This document shows, piece after piece, positions 38,727 through 47,314 of a stretch of 64,000 bases of DNA (within the stretch, counting starts at the first letter, position 1; every line of letters starts with the position of its first letter). Location: the NCBI RefSeq assembly GCF_036226365.1, contig NZ_CP108462.1:6666501-6730500 (forward strand). The letters are read 5' to 3'. Origin of the DNA: Streptomyces sp. NBC_01262. GTDB taxonomy: Bacteria > Actinomycetota > Actinomycetes > Streptomycetales > Streptomycetaceae. The notes beneath the pieces were generated by a model. It did not search any database. It saw nothing but the letters and a program-made list of their open reading frames with translations, and had not been told where the DNA came from. The position numbers were made by a program, and so were the translations under genes.

Positions 38727-41048
38727 CTATTTGACGTTCACCTCGCATACCAGCCGCCGCCGGTGATCCACCGTGCGCTCGTCCCCGGTGAGCGTCAGCG
38801 GGACGGCGTGGCGTACGCCCGCCTCGCCGCCGGAGGCCGCGAGGCGCAGCTCCAGGGCGCCCGGCTCGACGATCCGCTGCCCGGCCCGCAGCGTGTACGA
38901 GGCAAGGTCGGCGTGGAAGGTGAAGCGGACCTCGGCGCAGGCGCCGGGGTCCAGGGGGACGCGGGCGTAGCCGATGAGCCGGGAGACGGGGCGGGTGACG
39001 CGGGCCAGGGGGTCGTGAAGATAGAGCTGGACGACCTCGGTGCCGGGGAGGGAGCCGGTGTTGCGGACGGTCAGCCGGAGCGTGGTCTCGCCGTCGGTGG
39101 GGACGGCCGGGGCGTCCAGGGCCGGTGCCTCCCAGGCGAAGGAGGTGTAGGAGAGCCCGTGGCCGAAGGGGAAGACCGGGGTCGGGTCGATCGTGCTGGC
39201 CTCCCCCCGGTGGCCCAGCGGCGGCGCCAGGTACGTCCAGGGCTGCGCCCCGGGCCCGTACGGGACGCTGACCGGCAGCCGCCCGGACGGGTTGACGCGC
39301 CCGCTCAGCACCCCGGCCACGGCGGGGCCGCCCTCCTGGCCGGGGAAGAAGCCCTGGACGACGGCGGCGCAGCGGTCGGCCCAGCGGCCCAGCGCGTACG
39401 GGCGGCCGGCCAGCAGCACCAGGACGACCGGCTTCCCGGTCGCGAGCAGCGCGTCCAGCAGCTCGCCCTGGCTGCCAGGCAACGCCAGGTCGGCCGCGTC
39501 GCAGCCCTCGCCCGAGGTGCCCCGGCCGAACAGCCCCGAGCGGTCGCCGACGACGGCCACGCAGAGCTGCGCCCCGTCGGCCACCGCGACCGCCTCGGCG
39601 AGCTCGTCCGGCCGCGCGGGGCCGGTCACCGCGCAGCCGGGGGCGTGGGCGAACTCCGCGTCCGGCAGCTCGGCGCGCAGCGCGGCGAGCAGGGTCGGCA
39701 CGTCGACGCCCATCGGCAGCCCGGGATGCTCGACGCCGACATGGCGCGGGAAGGTGTAGCAGCCCAGCATCGCCGCCGGGTCGTCGCCCAGCGGGCCGAC
39801 GACCGCGATGCGGGCGGTGGGGGACAGCGGCAGGGCGGCGCCGGAATTGGCCAGCAAGACTACGGACTCCTCGGCCAACTGCCGTGCCACCTCCCGCATT
39901 TCGGGCGGATTCAGGTCCACCGACGGCGGCGGCTCGGGCAGCACGCCGTCCAGCAGCCCCAGCTCCGCCTTCTGCGTCAGCACCCGCAGCGCCGCCCGGT
40001 CCACCAGCGCCTCCGCGATCTCGCCGGCCCGTACGGCCTCCAGCAGCGGGCGGCCGAAGCAGCGCACCCCCGGCAGCTCCACGTCCACCCCGGCCGCCAG
40101 CGCGAGCGCCGCCGCACCGGCGGGGCCGGTGGCCAGGTCGTGGGCCAGCTCGATGAAGGAGACGCCGAAGTAGTCGGAGACGACGGTGCCGGTGAACCCC
40201 CAGGTGTCGCGGAGCAGTTCGGTCAGCAGCCCGGGGTCGGCGTGCGCCGGGATGCCGTCGGTGTCGGTGTAGGAGGCCATGACGGACCGGGCGCCGCCGT
40301 CGCGCAGGGCCATTTCGAAGGGCGGGAGGATGACGTCGGCCAGCTCGCGCGGGCCGATGGACACGGGCGCGTGGTTGCGGGCGCCGCGCGAGGCGGAGTA
40401 GCCCGCGAAGTGCTTGAGGGTCGCGATGATGCCGGCCGCCTCCAGCCCGCGTACGTACGCCGTGCCGATGGTGGCGACCAGGTACGGGTCCTCGCCGATG
40501 GACTCCTCGGTGCGGCCCCAGCGCGCGTCGCGCACGACGTCCAGCACCGGGGACAGCGCCTGGTGGATGCCGACCGCGCGCATCGAGCCGCCGATCAGCC
40601 CGGCCGCCCGGCCGACCAGGGCCGGGTCGAAGGAGGCGCCCCAGGCCAGCGGGGTCGGGAAGATGGTGGCCTGCCAGGCGGTGAAGCCGGTGAGGCACTC
40701 CTCGTGGGCGATCGCCGGGATGCCGAAGCGGTTCGCGGCGGCGATACGGGCCTGGGTGCCGGCCAGCTCGGCCGCGCCCCGCGCCGGGTCGACGGGGGCG
40801 GTGCCGAAGGGGCGGGTCAGCTGGCCGAGGCCGTGCGGCAGGAGGGCGTCGAGGTCGGTGGGCCGGTTGACCTCGTGCTGGAGCGGGGCCACGTCGGCGG
40901 CCTGCGCTCCCGATTCCGACTCTCCCGATTCCGAGCCGGGCCAGACGGCGTAGAGCTGGGCGGTCTTCTCCTCCAGGGTCATCCGGGAGAGCAGATCGCC
41001 CGCACGGACCTCGGCCGGTAGGGCGGTGTCCTGCCAGGGGGTGGTCAT
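38727..41048 (-). CDS. GH3 glycoside hydrolase, probable beta-xylosidase (BxlA-like)
   Basis: A 773-residue intracellular GH3 enzyme without signal peptide. The barrel domain has IPAIAHEECLTGF, ARWGRTEESIGEDPYLVATIGTAYVRGL, LKHFAGYSASRGARNHAPVSIG and the nucleophile Asp in GTVVSDYFGV. The second domain and a fibronectin III-like C-terminus (RLTVRNTGSLPGTEVVQLYLHDP) complete it. The HEE in place of common HE and the operon with a sugar importer and xylanase favour beta-xylosidase over beta-glucosidase, as in the bxlEFGA operon of other streptomycetes. GAGGAG lies 6 bases before the ATG at 41048. Residues 44-51 hold a SES repeat. Confidence 0.88.
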   Translation of the reverse strand: MTTPWQDTALPAEVRAGDLLSRMTLEEKTAQLYAVWPGSESGESESGAQAADVAPLQHEVNRPTDLDALLPHGLGQLTRPFGTAPVDPARGAAELAGTQARIAAANRFGIPAIAHEECLTGFTAWQATIFPTPLAWGASFDPALVGRAAGLIGGSMRAVGIHQALSPVLDVVRDARWGRTEESIGEDPYLVATIGTAYVRGLEAAGIIATLKHFAGYSASRGARNHAPVSIGPRELADVILPPFEMALRDGGARSVMASYTDTDGIPAHADPGLLTELLRDTWGFTGTVVSDYFGVSFIELAHDLATGPAGAAALALAAGVDVELPGVRCFGRPLLEAVRAGEIAEALVDRAALRVLTQKAELGLLDGVLPEPPPSVDLNPPEMREVARQLAEESVVLLANSGAALPLSPTARIAVVGPLGDDPAAMLGCYTFPRHVGVEHPGLPMGVDVPTLLAALRAELPDAEFAHAPGCAVTGPARPDELAEAVAVADGAQLCVAVVGDRSGLFGRGTSGEGCDAADLALPGSQGELLDALLATGKPVVLVLLAGRPYALGRWADRCAAVVQGFFPGQEGGPAVAGVLSGRVNPSGRLPVSVPYGPGAQPWTYLAPPLGHRGEASTIDPTPVFPFGHGLSYTSFAWEAPALDAPAVPTDGETTLRLTVRNTGSLPGTEVVQLYLHDPLARVTRPVSRLIGYARVPLDPGACAEVRFTFHADLASYTLRAGQRIVEPGALELRLAASGGEAGVRHAVPLTLTGDERTVDHRRRLVCEVNVK
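40909..40934. repeat. 15-bp tandem repeat near the 5' end of the GH3 gene
   Basis: CCCGATTCCGA occurs at 40909-40919 and 40924-40934, encoding a Ser/Glu/Gly repeat between the first helix and the barrel. It shares GATTCC with the kinase repeat at 11893. Confidence 0.75.
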
Positions 41049-41092
41049 GGAACTCCTCACGTGTGGAATGGGGCGAGGCGGTCGGTGCCGGG

Positions 41093-41926
41093 TCAGCCCT
41101 TTGTCGCGCCGACCGTGATGCCCCCGATGAGCTGCCGTTCGGCGACCGCGTAGAAGGCCAGGGCCGGCACCATGGCGAGGACGAGATAGGCGAAGATGCG
41201 GGCGGTGTCGGCGGCGTACTGGCCCTGGAACTGCTGGACGCTGACCGGGACGGTCCACCAGGTGTCGTCGTTGAACACCAGCAGCGGCAGGAAGAAGTTG
41301 TTCCAGCTTCCGACGATCGCCAGCACGGACACCGTGCCCAGCGCGGGCCGGGCCATCGGCAGCAGGATCCGCCAGAAGAACCCGAAGGCGCTGCAGCCGT
41401 CCAGGGTGGCCGCCTCCTCCAACTCGCCGGGGATCTCCCGGAAGAAGCCGCGCAGGATGATGATGGTCAGCGGCAGCCCGAAAGCGGCCTGGGGGAGGAT
41501 CACGCCGAGCGGGTTGTCCAGCAGGTCGGCGAAGCGCAGCAGCAGGAACAGCGGCAGCAGGGCCACCGCGAACGGGAACATCAGCCCCATCGTGAACAGG
41601 GTGAACAGCAACTCCCGCCCCCGGAAGGCGAACCGGGCGAAGGCGAAGCCCGCGAGCGCGGCGATCCCCACCGTGAGCACGGTGGTCGCCACCGCGATCA
41701 GGACGCTGCTGCCGATGGCCCGCCAGAAGGTCCCCGAGCCGAGGATGTCGGTGAAGTTGGCGGTCACCCAGGGGCTGGGCAGCCCGAAGGGGTTGCGGGA
41801 GAGCTGGTCGGTGGACTTGAAGCCGGAGATCAGGGCGTAGAGCAGGGGTGTCACCACCACCGCGCCGACCAGCCACAGGATCACGTAGACGGGAAGGGAC
41901 CGCAGGGACCGCAGGCGCCGCCTCAT
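41093..41926 (-). CDS. Sugar ABC transporter permease (MalG-like)
   Basis: A 277-residue inner-membrane protein of the CUT1 group with six helices. The EAA loop that contacts the ATPase lies in EIPGELEEAATLDGCSAFGFFWRILLPMARPALG. It pairs with the upstream permease, whose stop overlaps this start by 4 bp (ATGA). No ATPase gene is present in the cluster; CUT1 importers in streptomycetes use the shared ATPase MsiK encoded elsewhere. It corresponds to BxlG in the xylo-oligosaccharide system. Confidence 0.92.
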   Translation of the reverse strand: MRRRLRSLRSLPVYVILWLVGAVVVTPLLYALISGFKSTDQLSRNPFGLPSPWVTANFTDILGSGTFWRAIGSSVLIAVATTVLTVGIAALAGFAFARFAFRGRELLFTLFTMGLMFPFAVALLPLFLLLRFADLLDNPLGVILPQAAFGLPLTIIILRGFFREIPGELEEAATLDGCSAFGFFWRILLPMARPALGTVSVLAIVGSWNNFFLPLLVFNDDTWWTVPVSVQQFQGQYAADTARIFAYLVLAMVPALAFYAVAERQLIGGITVGATKG

Positions 41927-42942
41927 CGCTGGGCTCGCATGGTGGTGAGGGCTCCTTCGGTGTCACGGCGCATGACGAAGCGCTGGTAGAGGAGGGCGAA
42001 GACCAGGCTGATCAGGAACATCGCGACGCTGATGGTGCTGGCGTAGCCCACCTGGTAGCGCTTGAAGCCGTACTGGAACATCGTGATCGCCATGGTCTCG
42101 GAGGCGTGGTCCGGGCCGCCCCCGGTGATCACCCACACCATGTCGAGCAGCTGGATGGAGTAGATGACGGACAGGAAGGCGCTGATCCGGATGGTCGGCC
42201 CGAGCAGCGGCAGGGTGACGTACCGGAAGCGCTCCCAGGGGCCGGCGCCGTCGATCTTGGCGGCCTCGTGGAGCTCGGCCGGGATGCCCTGGAGTCCGGC
42301 CAGGTAGAGCATCATGTGGAAGCCGAAGTACTTCCACGTCATGGCGAGGAAGAGGGTCGGCAGCACGGTGGACGGGTCGGAGAACCACTTCCCGCCCAGG
42401 GCCTCCAGGCCGAGGTCCGAGAGGATCTTGTCGGCGAGGCCGTCGCCCGGCGCGAAGATCATGCTGAACAGCACGCCGGTGATGACCTCGGACAGGATGT
42501 ACGGCGCGAAGAACAGCATCCGGTAGAAGGCGCGGCCGCGCAGCCTCTGGTTCAGCATCACGGCGATCGCCAGCGAGAACGGGAGCTGGATCAGGAGCGA
42601 GAAGCTGATCAGCAGGAAGCCGCGCCACAGGTCGCCGGTGAAGACCGGGTCCTTGACCAGCTTGCTGAAGTTGCCGAGCCCGGTGAAGTCCGAAGGCCAG
42701 CCGAAGCCGCCCCAGTTGAAGAAGCTGGAGTAGAGGGCGAACAGGATCGGCAGCAGCACGAGCGCGCCGAAGAGCAGGAGCGCGGGCACGGTGAAGGAGA
42801 ACGCGGTCAGCCAGTGCGTGATGCGGCGCAGGGCAGGTGGACGGGCGCGGGGGTACGGGCCGTCCGGCCCCGGGCCCGGCTTTCGTACCTCGCCGCGCGT
42901 CGTGTCCGTGTCACTGAGTACGTGGGCCGAAGTGGTCCCCAT
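41923..42942 (-). CDS. Sugar ABC transporter permease (MalF-like)
   Basis: A 339-residue CUT1 permease. About 40 Pro/Arg-rich residues precede the first helix (FSFTVPALLLFGALVLLPILFALYSSF). The EAA motif is GIPAELHEAAKIDGAGPWERFRYVTLPLLGPTI. It starts immediately before the binding-protein stop and overlaps the second permease by 4 bp, so the three genes are one transcript. It corresponds to BxlF in related clusters. Confidence 0.92.
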   Translation of the reverse strand: MGTTSAHVLSDTDTTRGEVRKPGPGPDGPYPRARPPALRRITHWLTAFSFTVPALLLFGALVLLPILFALYSSFFNWGGFGWPSDFTGLGNFSKLVKDPVFTGDLWRGFLLISFSLLIQLPFSLAIAVMLNQRLRGRAFYRMLFFAPYILSEVITGVLFSMIFAPGDGLADKILSDLGLEALGGKWFSDPSTVLPTLFLAMTWKYFGFHMMLYLAGLQGIPAELHEAAKIDGAGPWERFRYVTLPLLGPTIRISAFLSVIYSIQLLDMVWVITGGGPDHASETMAITMFQYGFKRYQVGYASTISVAMFLISLVFALLYQRFVMRRDTEGALTTMRAQR

Positions 42943-44265
42943 CTAGGCGCTCTTCGCGACCTGGGTGATCGACCTGGCCACCTGCTCCGGCGACTTGTTG
43001 CCCGCGATCAGCGCGGCGACGGAGTCGTTGACCTCCTGCCCGACGGCCGGGGCGTAGGCCTGGTCCAGGTAGAGCTGGAAGCCGGTGGCCTGGTTCAGGG
43101 CGTCCGAGACCAGCTTGAGGTTGGGGTCGGTCAGCGCGTCGGCGGCGTCCTTGACGACCGGCACCAGGCCGGTCTCCTTGACCAGTTTCTCGTCGAAGGC
43201 GGTGGCACCGAAGAACTTCACGAACTCCAGCGCCGCCTTCGGCGCGCCCTTGCGCAGCGCGTGTCCGCCGCCCCCGCCGAAGACCTCCGTCAGCGCGCCC
43301 GCGCCGCCCTCGACGGCGGGGAAGGAGAAGAAGCCGAGATCCTTGCCCAGCCCCTTGCCCGAGGACTTCTGCACGCTCGGCGCCCACTGGCCCATCAGCT
43401 CCATGGCGGCCTTGCCGTTGCCGACCGCCGCCGCCTCCCCGCTGGGCGTGGAGTACCCGGCCCCGAGGAAGCCCTGCTGGAACGGCTGCAGCGCGACCAG
43501 GTCCTTGAGGTGCTGCCCGGCCTTCACAAAACCCTCGCCGGTGAAGTCGTTCTCCGTGGCGGCCTTCTGCATCGCCTCCAGCCCGGCCGTGCGCATCGCG
43601 AGATACGCCCAGAAGTACATGCCGGGCCACTTCTCCTTGCCGGCCAGGGCGATGGGGGTGATGCCCTTGGACTTCAGCTTCTGCACCGCGTCCAGGTAGC
43701 CGCTCCAGGTGGTGGGCGGGGTGGTGATGCCGGCGCTCGCGAAGAGCGCCTTGTTGTACCAGAAGCCGACGGCGCCGATGTCGAAGGGGATGCCGTACGT
43801 CTTGTCCTCGAACTGGTACGCCTCCAGGGAGGCGGGCACGTAGGCATCGCGCCAGGAGGCGGTGGAGGAGGTGAGGTCCTCGACGAGTCCGGCGTCGATC
43901 TGCTGCTTGAGGACGCCGCCGCCCCAGGTGTGGAAGATGTCAGGCAGCTTCCCGGAGGCGGTGAGCGCGGTCATCTTGGACTTGTACGCCTCGTTCTCCA
44001 GCGTGACGATCTTGATCGTGACATCCGGATTCTGCTTCTCGAACTCCCTGGCGCGCTGCGCCCAGACTCCCTTGGCGGGGTCGGTGGTGGTGATGTTCCA
44101 CCACTCGATGGTGGTCTTGCCCGAGGAGTTCCCGCCGCTGTCGGAGCCGCCGCACGCGCTCAGGGCGCCCGCCGCGCCCGCGGCGAGGCCGGCGGCCGCG
44201 GAGGCGGACAGGAATCTGCGGCGGGACAGGGGGCTGGACCGAGGAGTGTCGCCCATTGCTGGCAT
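42943..44265 (-). CDS. Sugar ABC transporter substrate-binding lipoprotein (family 1)
   Basis: A 440-residue exported binding protein with a twin-arginine-type signal (SRRRFLSASAAAGLAAGAAGALSAC) ending in a lipobox. The family 1 fold shows KTTIEWWNITTTDPAKGVWAQRAREFEKQNPDV and VPASLEAYQFEDKTYGIPFDIGAVGFWYNKALF. In context it should bind xylo-oligosaccharides or other beta-glycans for import (BxlE-like). The ATG at 44265 has GGAAGG 6-7 bases upstream; an ATG at 44256 is the alternative. It is the first gene of the importer-GH3 operon. Confidence 0.92.
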   Translation of the reverse strand: MPAMGDTPRSSPLSRRRFLSASAAAGLAAGAAGALSACGGSDSGGNSSGKTTIEWWNITTTDPAKGVWAQRAREFEKQNPDVTIKIVTLENEAYKSKMTALTASGKLPDIFHTWGGGVLKQQIDAGLVEDLTSSTASWRDAYVPASLEAYQFEDKTYGIPFDIGAVGFWYNKALFASAGITTPPTTWSGYLDAVQKLKSKGITPIALAGKEKWPGMYFWAYLAMRTAGLEAMQKAATENDFTGEGFVKAGQHLKDLVALQPFQQGFLGAGYSTPSGEAAAVGNGKAAMELMGQWAPSVQKSSGKGLGKDLGFFSFPAVEGGAGALTEVFGGGGGHALRKGAPKAALEFVKFFGATAFDEKLVKETGLVPVVKDAADALTDPNLKLVSDALNQATGFQLYLDQAYAPAVGQEVNDSVAALIAGNKSPEQVARSITQVAKSA

Positions 44266-44286
44266 CGCGCACCTTCCGGAAGGTCA

Positions 44287-44323
44287 CCGATAATTCTCGG
44301 ATCGATCCAGCCGGAAATTACGG
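44287..44323. promoter_or_regulatory. Two pseudo-palindromes in the sugar-importer promoter
   Basis: CCGATAATTCTCGG (44287-44300) and CCGGAAATTACGG (44311-44323) both follow the CCG-AA-TT-CGG symmetry seen in LacI-type sites of xylan genes. They lie 22-58 bp upstream of the binding-protein start and are candidate sites for the LacI regulator encoded next door. Confidence 0.5.
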
Positions 44324-44410
44324 ACGTGGCAAGTCCGTGTCAATGGATGTGACAGAAGCGGAAGTTGGCGGTCCGATACGGCCTGTCCGATGCGGTCCGT
44401 CCGGTACGGC

Positions 44411-45445
44411 CTACGCGCGGGCCGCCGTGCTGGCGCGTACGACCAGTTCCGTCGCCAACTCCAGGCGCGGGGAGTCCAGTTCCTCGCCGCGTGCCAGTCG
44501 CAGCACCGTACGGGCCGCCACCTTGCCCATTTCCGTGAGCGGTTGGCGCACCGTCGTCAATGGCGGTGACAGCCAGCGCACTTCGGGGAGGTCGTCGAAG
44601 CCGACCACGCTCATGTCCTCCGGGACCCGCAGCCCGCGTCTGCGCAGCGCCTCGATCGCGCCCAGCGCCATCTGGTCGCTGGCGGCGAAGACCGCGGTCG
44701 GCGGCTTGCGCAGATCGAGCAGCGCGCTCGCACCCGTGGACCCGGAGGCGTGGTAGAAGTCGCCGGGCACGATCAGGGCGTCGTCGACCGGGATGCCCGC
44801 GCCCTCCAATGCCGCCCGGTAGCCGTCGAGTCGGGCGCGCGAGCAGAGCAGCCGGGTCGGGCCCGCGATGAAGCCGATCCGGCGGTGCCCGAGCGAGAGC
44901 AGATGCTCGGTCGCGGCCATCCCGCCCGCCCAGTTGGTCGCCCCGACGGTGGGGGCCTCCAGGGTCGGCGAGCCGGCCGGGTCGACCACCACGATCGGCA
45001 CATTGAGCCGGCGCAACTCCTCGTGCAGCACCGGCTCCAGCACGGAGGTCACCAGGATCACGCCGTCCGACGCCCGGTCGCGCAGGTTCTTCATCCACTG
45101 CCGGGCGGACCCGGCGCGGCCGTGGATCGCCGACACGACCGTGCCGACGCCCGCCGCGTGCGCGACATCCTCCACGCCCCGGATGATCTCCACCGCCCAG
45201 GGGCTGTCCAGGTCGTTGAAGACCAGGTCCAGCAGCGCCGCCCGGTCTCCCGGCGCGCTGGTGCGGCGTCGGTAGCCGTGCTGCCGCAGCAGGTCCTCCA
45301 CCTTGGCTCGGGTCTCCGGCGCCACGTCGGAACGCCCGTTGACCACGCGGGAGACGGTCGGCACGGACACGCCCGCGGCTTGCGCGATCGCGGTGATCGT
45401 CACCTTGCGGCCGTTGCTGCTGATCTGTCCCGGTTCCTGTGCCAT
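44411..45445 (-). CDS. LacI-family repressor of the xylan utilisation cluster (BxlR-like)
   Basis: A 344-residue LacI repressor. The HTH and hinge are VTITAIAQAAGVSVPTVSRVVNGRSDVAPETRAKVEDLL, near residues 14-55. The sugar-binding part resembles ribose-binding proteins (DGVILVTSVLEPVLHEELRRLNVPIVVVDPAG; ITEHLLSLGHRRIGFIAGP-type). It lies between the importer operon and the divergent xylanase gene, matching BxlR in related operons. Palindromes of the form CGAAA/TTTCG near both promoters are its probable targets. The start at 45445 fits the family N-terminus. Confidence 0.92.
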   Translation of the reverse strand: MAQEPGQISSNGRKVTITAIAQAAGVSVPTVSRVVNGRSDVAPETRAKVEDLLRQHGYRRRTSAPGDRAALLDLVFNDLDSPWAVEIIRGVEDVAHAAGVGTVVSAIHGRAGSARQWMKNLRDRASDGVILVTSVLEPVLHEELRRLNVPIVVVDPAGSPTLEAPTVGATNWAGGMAATEHLLSLGHRRIGFIAGPTRLLCSRARLDGYRAALEGAGIPVDDALIVPGDFYHASGSTGASALLDLRKPPTAVFAASDQMALGAIEALRRRGLRVPEDMSVVGFDDLPEVRWLSPPLTTVRQPLTEMGKVAARTVLRLARGEELDSPRLELATELVVRASTAARA

Positions 45446-45472
45446 GCCCTGGCCCTTCTCGTGCTATCCCGA

Positions 45473-45486
45473 CCGAAAGCTTTCGG
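45473..45486. promoter_or_regulatory. LacI-type operator between regulator and xylanase genes
   Basis: CCGAAAGCTTTCGG is a perfect 14-bp palindrome. CGAAA-N-TTTCG boxes are known control sites of streptomycete xylanase genes. It lies 27 bp upstream of the repressor start, so it may serve autoregulation as well as the xylanase. Confidence 0.65.
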
Positions 45487-45534
45487 GAGCCCCAATCCGA
45501 GCTGAGCGTACTCCGGAAAGCGTTGTCACAGGCG

Positions 45535-45563
45535 TTGACGACCCTCCCGCGCGGCTCTACCGT
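45535..45563 (+). promoter_or_regulatory. Promoter of the xylanase gene
   Basis: TTGACG (45535-45540) and TACCGT (45558-45563) are separated by 17 bp, a good housekeeping-type match. Transcription would start near 45570, leaving a leader of about 50 bases. GGAAAGCGTTGTC just upstream resembles a half-conserved LacI site. Confidence 0.65.
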
Positions 45564-45620
45564 TTCGGGCGCACCCTCGGAAACCTTGCGGCAACCTTCC
45601 GGAAAAGAGGGCTCCCCCCA

Positions 45621-47000
45621 ATGAAGACCGAGCAATTGCGTCACTTACGCAGAGCCGTACTCGCCGTCGCCGGCGCGGCCACGCTCATCCTGGGCCTCGC
45701 CGCCCCCAGCCAGGCCGCCGACCCCGTGCTGCGCGACCTCGCCACGGCCAAGGGGCGGTACATCGGCTCCGCCGCGACCGCGAGCGAGCTGAACATCAGC
45801 TCGTACGCGGCCCTCGAAGGCACCCAGTTCAACTCGGCCACCCCCGGCAACGAGATGAAGTGGGAATCCGTCGAAGCCACCCGCGGCACCTACAACTGGA
45901 CCGGCGGCGACAACCTCGTCAGCTTCGCCCAGGCCCACAGCATGCAGGTGCGCGGCCACACCCTCGTCTGGCACAGCCAGCTCCCCAACTGGCTCACCTC
46001 GGGCACCTTCACCAATGACGCGCTGCGCGCCCTCCTGGTCAAGCACGTCACCGACGAAGTCACCCACTTCAAGGGCAAGATCAACCAGTGGGACGTCGTC
46101 AACGAGCCGCTCAACGAGGACGGCACGTACCGGGCGAGCCTCTGGTACAACCAGCTCGGCTCTTCGTACATAGCCGACGCGCTGCGCGCCGCGCGCGCCG
46201 CCGACCCGGCCGCCAAGCTCTACATCAACGACTACAACACCGACGGCACCGGCTCGAAGTCCGACGGCATGTACAACCTCGCCAAATCGCTTCTCGCCCA
46301 GGGCGTTCCGCTCGACGGCATCGGCTTCCAGGGCCACCTGATCGTCGGCTCCGTCCCGACCACCGTCCAGACCAACCTCCAGCGCTTCGCCGACCTCGGC
46401 CTGGACGTCGCCGTCACCGAGCTCGACGTCCGCATGACGCTGCCCGCCACGACCGCCCTGCTCACCCAGCAGAAGGCCGACTTCAAGTCGGTGGTCAGCG
46501 CCTGCCTCGCCGTCTCCCGCTGCGTCGGCGTCACCGTCTGGGGCCTCGGCGACGCGACCTCCTGGGTCCCCAGCGTCTTCCCCGGCCAGGGCGCGGCCAA
46601 CATCTACGACGAGAACTACCAGCCCAAGCCGGCCTACTACGGTGTCGCCGAAGCGCTGGGCTGGACCGGCACCGTCCCCGTCCCGACCGCGAGCTGCGCG
46701 GTCACCTACGGCGTCAACCAGTGGAACACCGGCTTCACGGCGAGCGTGACCGTCAAGAACACCGGCACGACCCCCGTCTCCGGCTGGTCCCTGACTTGGA
46801 CCTATCCCTCCGGCCAGAAGGTCACCCAGGCCTGGAACGCCACCGTCGCCCAGTCCGGCACGGCGGTCACCGCGACCAACGTCTCGTATAACGCGACGAT
46901 CGCGGCGGGCGGCACGCAGGCCTTCGGCTTCAACGCGAGCTGGTCGGGGTCGAATCCGGCACCGACTGACTTCAAGCTGAACGGGACGGCGTGTAGTTAG
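45621..47000 (+). CDS. Secreted endo-1,4-beta-xylanase, GH10 with C-terminal CBM2
   Basis: A 459-residue exported enzyme that cuts the xylan backbone. A signal peptide (RRAVLAVAGAATLILGLAAPSQA) precedes the GH10 barrel. The acid/base Glu is in WDVVNEPLNEDG and the nucleophile in VAVTELDVRM; GHTLVWHSQLP is also typical. A short PVPTAS linker joins a CBM2 domain (CAVTYGVNQWNTGFTASVTVKNTGTTPVSGWSLTW) closed by a terminal cysteine, which binds cellulose or xylan. Codon 9 is TTA, the bldA-dependent leucine codon. The open frame upstream from 45303 is not used; ATG 45621 begins the signal peptide. Confidence 0.95.
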   Translation: MKTEQLRHLRRAVLAVAGAATLILGLAAPSQAADPVLRDLATAKGRYIGSAATASELNISSYAALEGTQFNSATPGNEMKWESVEATRGTYNWTGGDNLVSFAQAHSMQVRGHTLVWHSQLPNWLTSGTFTNDALRALLVKHVTDEVTHFKGKINQWDVVNEPLNEDGTYRASLWYNQLGSSYIADALRAARAADPAAKLYINDYNTDGTGSKSDGMYNLAKSLLAQGVPLDGIGFQGHLIVGSVPTTVQTNLQRFADLGLDVAVTELDVRMTLPATTALLTQQKADFKSVVSACLAVSRCVGVTVWGLGDATSWVPSVFPGQGAANIYDENYQPKPAYYGVAEALGWTGTVPVPTASCAVTYGVNQWNTGFTASVTVKNTGTTPVSGWSLTWTYPSGQKVTQAWNATVAQSGTAVTATNVSYNATIAAGGTQAFGFNASWSGSNPAPTDFKLNGTACS

Positions 47001-47017
47001 CGCGCCGCCGGCGGGGT

Positions 47018-47047
47018 GGGGGCCCGGGGGCTGCGCCCCGGGCCCCC
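47018..47047. terminator. GC-rich hairpin after the xylanase gene
   Basis: GGGGGCCCGGGG (47018-47029) pairs perfectly with CCCCGGGCCCCC (47036-47047) around GCTGCG. No T-run follows. It likely ends xylanase transcription. Confidence 0.75.
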
Positions 47048-47065
47048 GAACGCCCTGCGGGCGTG

Positions 47066-47311
47066 TCCTCAAACGCCGGACGGGCTGAAATGAACGCTTC
47101 CGTAGCCACAGCGGGGGAGCCCGGACGGGCTGAACATTCCGTCCGGCCGGGAGGGGACATGCCGGGGTTCTCCCGCAGCGCGACGAGCGAGGATCCCGGG
47201 TCCGACATGAAGGTGCCAGAGTCGCGAGCGCCGAGGAGAGATCCCCGGTGGTGGCCCCGACCCCCAGGCCAACCCAGCCCGTCCGGCGATTGAGGACGGA
47301 CCGGCAACCCC
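47066..47311. repeat. Dispersed repeat cluster between xylanase and nirD (copy A)
   Basis: The 314-bp gap 47001-47314 holds no gene. After the hairpin come an AAACGCCGGACGGGCTG unit (about 47073), CCGGACGG/CCGTCCGG inverted arms (47121-47128, 47139-47146), and a 169-bp block (47143-47311). The block matches 50889-51058 with two identical runs of 57 and about 72 bp and ends in CAGCCCGTCCGGCG (47276-47289). Similar units elsewhere in the window show this is a dispersed intergenic repeat. Confidence 0.8.
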
Positions 47312-47314
47312 GGT

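Noticed and set aside
38462-41048. Possible toxin-antitoxin system with the small antitoxin-like gene
   Set aside because: Neighbours are a dehydrogenase and a GH3 enzyme; no toxin-like ORF is present on either side.
44271-44284. ACCTTCCGGAAGGT palindrome before the sugar-binding protein gene
   Set aside because: It contains the ribosome site of that gene, so the symmetry may be incidental; the two upstream pseudo-palindromes are better operator candidates.
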